Shown here: positions 55,159-64,000 of the stretch, piece after piece
How positions within the stretch are numbered: the stretch's first letter is position 1
How the letters are laid out: each line of letters begins with the position of its first letter
Assembly: GCA_025738555.1 (NCBI GenBank)
Contig: JAOVFP010000008.1
Location: 2,108,001 to 2,172,000, forward strand
Source: Cyathus striatus
Taxonomy: Eukaryota; Basidiomycota; Agaricomycetes; Agaricales; Nidulariaceae
DNA: 64,000 bases
Direction of reading: 5' to 3'
The notes under the pieces: generated by a model
What the model saw: the letters and a program-made list of their open reading frames with translations, nothing else
The model's database searches: none
What the model was told of the DNA's origin: nothing
Position numbers and translations under genes: made by a program

Positions 55159-58100
55159 CTATTTCTTTAACTTTAAAACATTTGCTAAAAATTTCCGAAA
55201 TTTAGTCTTTGCCTTGTTCACTATAACAGATTCCCATTTATCAGAACATAGAGAAATTATTACTACTCTCCCTGAATTTGTCCCAATAGCAACTGTGATA
55301 TTGCTCAACACTGATACATATGGCTCTGTAGGTCTAAAAGAAGTAGGAATCCAAAATAATCTCATACCTGTTTTTACAGCCCAGTTATTTACAACCAGAT
55401 TCAAGCAAGTGTCAAATAATTCATAAAAGGGATCCAGCTCAGTGAATGTTGAGATGGAAAAAACTTTATTGTTATTGACAATAATACAGTTTTGTTCAAT
55501 ATTAAACCTGACTAGTTTTACAGTATTATATAGAGACCAAACATGTACACAATTACCATTTTGAGCATTCCACAGTCTGACTGTTGTATCCTTTGATCCA
55601 GAAAAAACAGTTATCCCATCCTGTGAGATAGCAACTGACTGAACTGTGTTTAAATAGCCTACTAGCTGGGTAAGAAGTTCTCCACTATGTGAATCCCATA
55701 CTCTGACTGTAGTGTCTGCTGAGCCAGAAACAATAGTTGTTCCATCTTGTGAGATGGCAACTGACTGAACTGCATCTGAATGGCCTACTAGCTTGGTATG
55801 ATGTTTTCCACTATGTGAATTCCACACTCTGACTGTAGTGTCTGCTGAGCCAGAAACAATAGTTGTTCCATTTTGTGAGATGGCAACTGGCTGAACTGTG
55901 TCTAAATGGCCTACTAGCTTGGTAAGACATTTTCCACTATGTGAATTCCACACTCTGACTGTAGTGTCTGCTGAGCCAGAAACAATAGTTGTTCCATCTT
56001 GTGAGATGGCAGATGACTGAATTATGTCTAAATGGCCTACTAGCTTGGTAAGAAGTTTTCCACTATGTGAATTCCACACTTTGACTGTCTTGTCATCTGA
56101 GCCAGAAAAAATGTTCATCCCATCATGTGAGATGGCAACTGACCTGACTGGGTGTGAATGGCCTTTTAGCTCATTCACAAGTTTTCCACTATGTGAATTC
56201 CACACTCTGACTGTCTTGTCATCTGAGCCAGTTACAATAGTTGTTCCATTCTCTGAGATGGCAGCTGACCTGACTGAATGTGAACAGCCTTTTAGCTTAC
56301 TGACAAGTTTTCCACTATGTGAATTCCACACTTTGACGAGCTCTTTACACTTAGCCATGTGTTCTGTACGGATCCGTGCGGAATCCGTACGGAATTTTCG
56401 GAATCCGTGCGGAATCTGCACAGATTTTTTTCATTTTGGCAGGGGTTTTTTTGGGTCTGTACAGATTCCGCACAGATTCCGAAAATTCCGTACGGATTAC
56501 GCAGAATTCCTCGGAATTCCGCATTACAGACCTGAAAATTCTGTACAGATTCTGTACAGATTCTGTACAGAATTTTATTATACTTATTTCCTTGCATGTG
56601 ACACTCTGCATTAAGCATGACACTAGGTGTTGAGTGTGATACTAGGTGTTGAGTGTGACATTATACATTAAATGTGACACTATAAGCGTGACACTAGGTG
56701 TTGAGTGTGATACTAGGTGTTGAGTGTGATACTAAGTGTTGAGTGTGACACTATATGTTAAAGGTGACACTATAAGTGTGATACTAGGTGTTGAGTGTGA
56801 CACTATACATTAAATGTGACACTATAAGCGTGACACTAGGTGTTGAGTGTGATACTAAGTGTTGAGTGTGACACTATACATTAAATATGACACTATAAGT
56901 GCGACACTAGGTGTTGAGTGTGATACTAAGTGTTGAGTGTGACACTATATGTTAAATGTGACACTATAAGCGTGACACTAGGTGTTGAGTGTGACACTAT
57001 ACATTAAATGTGACACTATGCATTAAGCGTGACACTAGGTGTTGAGTGTGACTAAGCGTGACACTAAGTGTTGACTGTGACACTAAACATTGACTGTGAC
57101 ACTAAGCATTGAGTGTGACACTAAGTGTTGAGTGTGACACTAAACATTGAGTGTGATACTATGCATTGAGTGTGACGAAGCGTGACACTAAGAGCGTGAC
57201 ACTAAGTGTTGAGTGTGACACTAAGCGTTGAGTGTGACACTAAATGTTGAGTGTCACACTATGCATTGAGTGTGACACTAAGCGTTGAGTGTGACGAAGC
57301 GTGACACTAAGAGCGTGACACAAAGTGTTGAGTGTGACACTAAGCATTGAGTGTGACACTAAATGTTGAGTGTCACACTAAGCATTGAGTGTGACACTAA
57401 GCGTTGAGTGTCACACTATACATTAAACATGACACTATGCATTAAGTGTGACACTAAGCATTGAGTGTGACACTATGCATTAAGCATGACACTATGTATT
57501 AAGTGTGACACTATACATTAAACATAGCACTATACATTAAGTGTGACACTAAGTATTGAGTGTGACACTATGCATTAAGCATGACACTAAGTATTGAGTG
57601 TGACACTATGCATTAAGCATAACACTAAGTGATGAGTGTGACACTATACATTAAGCATAATACTATGTATTAAGTGTGATACTATGCATTGAGAATGATA
57701 CTATATATTGAGTGTATCATGGATTTTGTATAGTGTGACACTTTTCACCTAGGGTTACACTTGACATGTGTGACAAGGCAGCAATGCATAAATCCACACA
57801 GAATCCATATAGAATAATCACCTCTAATAATAATAATAGCTACTATATAAATTCTGTATGGTATCTATACATGTCTGTATGGATCCGTGCGGATCCGTAC
57901 AGATCCGTACAGACCTCTTGGGGGAGTGTAAATTACTGACTTTGACTGTCTTGTCACCTGAGCCAGAAACAATAGTTGACCCATCCTGTGAGATGGCAAC
58001 TGAGCTGACCCAGTGTGAATGGCCTTTTAGCACACTGACAAGTTTTCCACTATGTGAATTCCATCCTTTGACTGTCTTGTCACTTGAGCCAGTAACAATA

Positions 58101-58970
58101 GTTGACCCATCCTGTGAGATGTCAACTGAGATGACTGAGTCTGAATGGCTTTTTAGCTCATTGACAAGTTTTCCACTATGTGAATTCCACACTCTAACTG
58201 TAGTGTCTGCTGAGCCAGAGACAATAGTTGTCCCATCCTGTGAGATGGCAACTGAGGTGACCCACTTAGAATGACCTTCAAGGACCCTTATCCATGGAAA
58301 CTTTTGCTGTCTTTAATTGATCTTGATACATTTTATACAACAAAGTTTCTTGTGGAGTGAATAGTAGTGCAGACTGGTAAATTTGCAATGCATTATGTCA
58401 TAGTTATGCAGAATAAAGATCTCAGTATCATTCAATAACTCTACACATTTGGAATTAAACTAAATGAAGTAATTAGCAAAAATAAATCTCAATGTAAAAT
58501 TACACTCACTGGCAGATTTTTTATGAGTCTCACACCCTCTAATGCTCTTTGTAGTTGACCATATAGTGATATGACTTCAAGTCACTGCAATGTGTACTTT
58601 AATATAAAAGTGGTTGCCAGCTGATTCAGATTTTCATCTATTAATCCTTCTTGAATATGGAAAATCCAATATGCAGCCACATAACCAACCCCATCTGTCA
58701 TTGTATCAGGAATAGATATATCCTTATTTGCAGTGGACATATCTTCAATATTGCAAATATTTACTTTGAGATTGCTCATAAGTGTATGCAAACAATATGT
58801 TGCAATAGATGTGTGATGTTGTTTTGTGTCAATGTAAAATCTTGTATCTGAACATCTTTCTGAGTTGGTAAGAAATCATGAAATGATAGATGAAAGGCAT
58901 GGAGTGGAAGATTTGAATTAGATGGTGGCACAAGTAGTACTGCCTTCAGATTGTAAAGGATTTCATGGTA
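55159..58970 (-). pseudogene. Second NLR-type WD40 gene, split by copy F, NACHT part lost
   Basis: Reading leftward: a pre-WD helical part (ILYNLKAVLLVPPSNSN, GYVAAYWIFHIQEGL; TGG-to-TGA at LQ*LEV), an intron near 58450-58510, then WD40 repeats at 58282-57947 (about three). hAT-like copy F interrupts at codons for KTVKV. Then six more 42-residue repeats (such as TTIVSGSADTTVRVWNS) follow, and a C-terminal domain ending IISLCSDKWESVIVNK and LKLKK with a stop at 55159. The NACHT domain is absent: homology ends at about 58970 in a degenerate repeat. The C-terminal domain is the one missing from the gene at 34124. Apart from copy F the WD40 frame is open over long stretches. Confidence 0.8.
56338..57938 (-). 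mobile_element. hAT-like minisatellite element, copy F (complete, 1601 bp)
   Basis: GAGCTCTTTACACTTAGCC at the left and GTGTAAATTACTG at the right, flanked by the exact 8-bp duplication ACTTTGAC (56330-56337 and 57939-57946). The arms retain many CpG-containing CCGTACGGA words, more than copies A and D. Inserted within a WD40 repeat. Confidence 0.95.
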
Positions 58971-59165
58971 GGTAGATAGAACAGGGGAAATGGCAAGGTT
59001 GTGTGCTGCCATGATGCTTTCCTTTTCATTGTTCAAGTTGAATGATATGGCAAAGGGAAATGATAAGGTTGTGTGCCAGTGAGGAATATAGTGGAGGGAG
59101 ATAATGAGGTTGTGTGCTGCCATGGCACTTTCATGTGCATATTCACTGCTCATTTTAGGGAAGGT
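58971..59165. repeat. Degenerate tandem repeat at NLR breakpoint
   Basis: Two to three units of about 60-65 bp containing AAGGTTGTGTGCTGCCATG, placed where the NLR homology ends. Confidence 0.5.
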
Positions 59166-59311
59166 ATGCAGCCCATCAGCTAGCACAAACATCAGCTAAG
59201 CAGGTAGATGCCTTCCAGGTCCCACAGATACAACATGTGCCCTGTGGATATGATGATCATGATCATTTCCACCTCATGGCATCTGAACATTTGTGTTGTT
59301 CACATTGATAG

Positions 59312-59370
59312 TAGGGCTGTGCACCATACCATATATGGTATACAGGCATACATGTTATGGTCACAAGATG
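59312..59370. mobile_element. TAGGGCTG-type hAT-like terminus
   Basis: TAGGGCTGTGCACCATACC followed by ATATATGGTATAC, a self-complementary CCATACCATATATGGTA-type word. Similar words recur at 61630-61720 (ATGGTATGGTACCAT), the possible opposite arm; a matching end was not found. Confidence 0.4.
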
Positions 59371-59374
59371 GCTA

Positions 59375-60350
59375 CTATGAAGTTCTGATACACCAAAGTG
59401 AAATTTGCTCCCTGCCATAACTCCCAGCAATACAAAGGACTAACATAGGAGTGTGTGTGATGTGAACTTGGACAACCAATTGGATGAGTGCTCAACAGTG
59501 TGCTATCATGTTTTTAACAATTGGTACTTCACAATCATCCCCTCTCAGGTTGATGTTGAAATCTCTACATGTGAAACTAAAATTTGCATTCTATGAAAGT
59601 AATTGCCAAAAATTATATAAAAATATATTCCTTTTATTTGTTGTTTATTCCCTGTACCTTACTACATCTATAGCTCCCCTGTTTCAATTAAATAATTCTC
59701 ATAGCTGGGAATAAGTGTTAAAATTCTATAAGTATTAACAACGGTGATGTACTGCACAGATATTTCCACACTGAGAAATATATGTGCAGATAAATAATTT
59801 CTTCACCTCTTCTCTCTCAGATATTCCTCCTCTGTTGCACCTACACATGGTTGTTGATATTATAACCTCACATTTAAACAATGTGAAGGCATATTCTCCA
59901 GAAGTAGCAATCGAGCTGCAGGGTACAACACAATAGCACACTGTTGAGTGCTTGTCTGATTGGTTGTCTGAATTCGCATCACATGCACTCCTATGTTATT
60001 TTTTCATATTGCTGAAGCATTGAGTGTTGGTGGGAAATTGACAGAGAATGAGTGTGAACTCAGAGGGGTGTTTGATGAGCTGTTGCTGTATCCTTGATGA
60101 CTGTGGGAAACTGTCTGATGGGGTGCAAGCAGTGAAAATGTACCTGAAAAACTGCTCTATAGAGCACTTTTTGTATAGTTATCTTTACTATAATGCTTCA
60201 AATATATAATATATAAAATATATAAAACTAACATGCTATGCCATGTAAGATATGTATAAAAAAATGAAATAATTCGAATTTCGCCCTCTGGGAGTTATGG
60301 CAGGAAGGAAATTTCGCTTTGGCAGGTTTTTCCCCTATCAGAACTTCATA
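59375..60350. mobile_element. Nested-arm foldback element
   Basis: Outer arms 59375-59427 and 60288-60350 (TATGAAGTTCTGATA; CCTGCCATAACTCCCAG) and inner arms 59442-59505 and 59932-59998 (AACATAGGAGTG; AACCAATTGGATGAGTGCTC) are inverted to each other with about 80-85 percent similarity by eye. No coding capacity seen. Confidence 0.6.
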
Positions 60351-62097
60351 TAGGCTATGGTGTAAAGTGGACTTGTGTTCTAGTAGTGAAATTGGCTCTA
60401 TATCTGCAACTTACTTCACTATAAAATTCACAAGACTCTTTAAGTGCAAGTTGTGGGAAAGGTGGGTGTTCCTTCTTATTGTCTTATGCAAGTTTAAATC
60501 GTTTGAGAAGCCTTTGAAACGAAATACAATAGAATTTTATTGTAGAATTCAAGTAATACACCCTTGTACTACTCCAAACTTTGTAGAAGTGACTTAACAA
60601 CCCTTTGCTAGTACAACTTCTTAGAAAACCAAAACAAGAGCAACCCTTTACTCTTTATGAAACCACTTTATTGAAACAACTAAGTCCTAAGCCCTCTCTG
60701 GAGTCTCAAAACTTCAATTCTTTCCAAAATGCGAACCAAAACAACTATATTCTTTGAAACAAATAAGACCTAAACCACTATCCAATACCTATTGTACCTG
60801 GGCAAGAAAGGTGCAAATATGCTTACCTTTCTACCCTCTATAGTACCTACTTAAATATACAAAGCCCAGAACTATTATTATGATTTTCCCAGACATTGTA
60901 TACTACATATATCTACCTGAAACACTTCCCCTGTCCTTATTTGTGTCTTTATTTAGCTATCATTTGACTATGAGTCACTCCGAGGCATTAGAATCCTCTA
61001 GAATGTTCAATTCTCATGGTTTTCAGATGCTACAGTGTCTCATCATTGATCATTTTGGGTAGATCATCATAAAATTGTCATCTTTGATCTAATGTTTTGT
61101 TCTTATCTAGACCGGTGCCTCGGTGAGACCATGGCATATCATACTAGAATAGAATGTAATAAATTCTAGCTTCCGATCAAGACCAAAATCATCCTGATTG
61201 ATGAAGAAGTTGACTATTCTACATCACTTTGAAATATTCTTTAATTCATATTTATGTTATTGACTATTTGTTAGACTTCAATCCTGATGCCAAACAAACA
61301 ACTTAGCGGTATCAAAGTGAAATTAAAACATATACAAGTCATGTGACTGGCAGAAAAGCGGTCCCTTCAATATTTAATATCTTTTCCTACACACCAGGCT
61401 AATGGTAGGTTGGACATAGAAGCACTTGTACTATATTTTGTGATATGAACAGATGAATATTAACCCAATTAAAAGGCCAATAAGTACAAGGCTTGCTATT
61501 TTGTAGCAGTCCATAGATCTTTATTTATTATCTGGGTTTCATTAATGTGTACAGATTTAAAACTGTAAATGGTAGAAATGTGCAATTTTACACCTAAATA
61601 CACAGGTGGCATCACAACAGTATGATTGTAACTGTACCATACTTGAACATTTTTTATATCTCAAAAAAATGGTATGGTACCATCAATGGTCAAATACAGT
61701 ATATATGGCTGATATGGCACATTGCAATTTTGTATATACAAGCTGGACAAGCAGAAAGAAGTACTAGATAAAAGGGTGAATGTTGAAGAGGTGGAAAGTG
61801 TGCTACTTGTACCTAAATAAAGAAAATATGTGAGTATGTTGAGACATCTGTCTGATGTGGGTGTTCTAAGGTGGGAAGGAGGGAGTTAGAACAATAAAAA
61901 CAAGAGAGATATGACTTCAGTACAAAGTTCTGGCATGAAAATGAAGTGGCGAGAACATATAAATTAATAAAATCAACAATGAGAGTGTAGAGATGGACTG
62001 TTAAACTTAGAGTATGAGTTCAAGGTGGTGAAAAACTTGATTAAAATGAGTTGTAATAAATACAGAGGCTTATATATGGCAGTCAAAGTGCACATTT
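60351..62097. other. No recognisable gene
   Basis: AT-rich sequence with short, unassigned frames. The only structure seen is the GGTATGGTACCAT word cluster near 61630-61720. Confidence 0.3.
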
Positions 62098-62275
62098 ATT
62101 GTGCTGCACAACTTTTTCTGAGGGTGTTGCAACTTTTTTGGGGCCTTGTTCAGCACAACTTTTTGCACAAGGCTGCAACTTTTTACACAAGGCCACAACT
62201 TTTTAACACAAGGCTGCAACTTTTTTTCAGTGCAACTTTTTTTTCTCAGTGCAACTTTTTCTTCAGCGCACTTTT
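62098..62275 (+). repeat. GCAACTTTTT tandem array
   Basis: About eight degenerate units built on GCACAAGGCTGCAACTTTTT or GTGCAACTTTTTTTTC. Unit length about 20-24 bp. Confidence 0.8.
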
Positions 62276-63100
62276 TTATGAAGTAGTTATTTCAAGTGAG
62301 ACATCACCATAAATGGCACCACTGAGATTGAATCATATTTCTGTTTTAATACCTAAATTAAAGGCAATGCTACCAAGTGTACACAATTCCATTATGAAGC
62401 TAAAGATAATACAAGAGTCTCAACACCACCTGCTTTCCTGACAACACCTCACTCTATGAGAAAGGTGTGGTATTGTGGTACATTTACCACTCCTATGTTG
62501 ACTTGCCTCCACTTGTGAGTTATGACATGACTCATCTACCACTTAGCCTAGCCTACCACCTCATCCTCACACTCTACCCAACTACTGTACTAACCAACCA
62601 ATACCCCTATCCCCAGAGCGACCACAACTATACCCACAGGCTCTGATGCACAGAGTACACCGCAAGCCTTGGGCTGGACAACATAAGAGCTAAGAGCCTG
62701 ACACACCCAATGTATTCCCACCCAACACGCCTCAAATGTTGCTGGGTCACAGAAGGGTGTATGAGGACAACAGTGGTGTTCTTAGGTGTGTAGATATAAC
62801 ACTGCCAGTCTCACACTCGCCACCTTGAAGTTGCCAGCAAGGATGACAATGTGGGCATGCACATGCCTGTTAATCAAAATGTGCAGGCTGGAACTAGGAA
62901 GGGTCAGTCAAGGGGAACAGGATTGAGGGGAAGGAGAGTGGGTGGGGACAAGAGGGGTGAAGGGGTGGTGCATGTGGTGGGGGTGTGAGAGTGAGGAGTT
63001 GGCAAAGTTGAAGCCAGCAGGGCAAGGGGTCCTATGTGGAATTGATGATGCTGTGGGAATTGAGGCAGGCAAGGATGGGGTGGAGGTAGGAGAGCATTGA
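62276..63100. other. No recognisable gene
   Basis: Mixed composition with a pyrimidine- then purine-rich shift near 62900. No coding similarity on either strand. Confidence 0.3.
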
Positions 63101-63480
63101 GGTTTGGGGCATCATAGCAGGCAGTGAACAAGGCTGGCGACACACTGTTGACACCATCATTGCGACATGGGGGAGAAGAGGGCTGGAGGGAGCTGGATGA
63201 CATGGCCCCATTGTCATCACAACATGGGGGAGGAGGAGGGTAGGGGTAGATGGTATGGCACTGATGATGTTCAGTGTTGTTGTGCCTTGACATGGAGGAA
63301 GGAGGAGGGCCGGATGACATGGCAGTGATGTCATTCCTGCCAGTGGCACCATTGTTGTCTTGTTGCAGGGAGGAGGGAAGAGGGGGGTGGATGATAGGGC
63401 ATCATCATTGTTATGACACAGAGGTGGAGGAGAGGGGGCTGGATACCACAGTGCTGATGTGGCTGTCTACAGAGCATAGA
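63101..63480. repeat. GA-rich degenerate minisatellite
   Basis: Recurrent GACATGGGGGAGGAGG and GGATGACATGGCAGTGATG words with spacing of roughly 57-70 bp. The Pro-rich minus-strand frame across it is compositional. Confidence 0.55.
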
Positions 63481-63927
63481 CAATGCTGTGGGACATGAGT
63501 TAGCAGGTGGGACCTCAGCAGGGAATGTCACTCACCTAGATCCAACATACGCTTTGAGAGTGTCTTGCTACCAGTGTGGCTTCCACGCATCATGGAGAGA
63601 CATCCTACATGGTGCCGATGATGCAGTGGAAAAAGCAGGGAGGGGCGAGACAGCAAGGCACCCATCTTTGTCACTTGCATGATGAGATGAGGGGAAGGGA
63701 AGGAGGGAAGGAGAGAACAAAATGTTGTTTGTTGTTTATCATTGTGAGTGTGAAGTTCAAGAGCAGCAAGGAAGGGAGAGCTGGAGGGGTTGAGGTGTGG
63801 GGAAGAGGGAAGAGGGAGAGTGATATGTTCATTGTCAACATTGACAGTGCATATGTTTCATTGCCAATGGCCAGGTACCACTGAGCATGCCTACTAGTCT
63901 TGTGGAGTTTGTGTTGTACAAAACACA

Positions 63928-64000
63928 AGCCAAGTTGGTGTAACAGTAAGTTGTGCCATGCTTTGATAAGTTAACATGCTATGTCAGTAGTTCAATTCCT
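63928..64000 (+). other. tRNA-like SINE head, cut by window end
   Basis: A-box-like AGTTGGTGTAACAGTAAG at 63933-63950 and B-box-like AGTTCAATTCCT at 63989-64000. Remainder outside the window. Confidence 0.4.

Noticed and set aside
62904..63531. Pro/Ser-rich minus-strand frames
   Set aside because: Low-complexity GA/CT-rich degenerate repeat without a recognisable domain or introns.

Overview
The window is a transposon-saturated stretch of a fungal nuclear genome, most likely an agaricomycete basidiomycete. The evidence is GT-AG introns of only 46-51 nt, a KDZ-associated cysteine-cluster (CxC5/CxC6-like) gene, NACHT-WD40 genes of the fungal NLR type, Ty3/gypsy chromoviruses with a neighbouring Zn2Cys6-like ORF, and a Helitron with an agaricomycete-style leader region. 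No rRNA, CRISPR array or bacterial feature is present. Few genes are intact.

Layout. 0-13 kb: nested chromovirus pieces (chromodomain, LTRs, integrase, gag-pol) cut by copies of a hAT-like, non-autonomous element that carries a 19-bp minisatellite. 13.7-15.5 kb: a decayed coiled-coil gene. 16.8-21 kb: a Helitron Rep gene with a 615-bp inverted duplication and an embedded hAT-like copy. 21-23.9 kb: a second Ty3/gypsy family (gag, protease). 24.8-26.1 kb: a GC-rich minisatellite of about 48 bp whose units can form hairpins. 26.5-33.5 kb: a KDZ-like module of two adjacent genes plus a truncated paralogue. 34.1-37.3 kb: a NACHT-WD40 gene. 38.3-39.9 kb: decayed ordinary genes. 40.0-43.6 kb: a large foldback element with arms of about 645 bp. 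44.8-45.8 kb: a Chk1-like kinase pseudogene. 46.4-50.9 kb: a GTGAC-rich array and unrecognised, CpG-retaining, gene-like debris. 50.9-55.0 kb: nested MITEs and solo LTRs. 55.2-59.0 kb: a second WD40/NLR pseudogene split by a hAT-like insertion. 59-64 kb: foldback elements, simple repeats and a tRNA-like SINE fragment at the edge.

The strongest story is the hAT-like family. Six copies lie in the window and three have exact 8-bp target-site duplications. They end in GAGCTCTTTACACTTAGCC at one side and CAGTAATTTACACTCCCCC at the other. The arms are packed with the self-complementary word CCGTACGGA and its CpG-deaminated form CTGTACAGA, and the core is a variable 19-bp minisatellite. Two further element families share the terminal sequence but have different self-complementary subterminal words (GGACTCC-type and CACGTGAA-type). 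These elements interrupt the KDZ-module gene, both NLR genes, both Ty3/gypsy families and the Helitron. Most premature stops in the old elements are TGA codons that fit CGA-to-TGA change, consistent with decay through methylated CpG or a RIP-like process.
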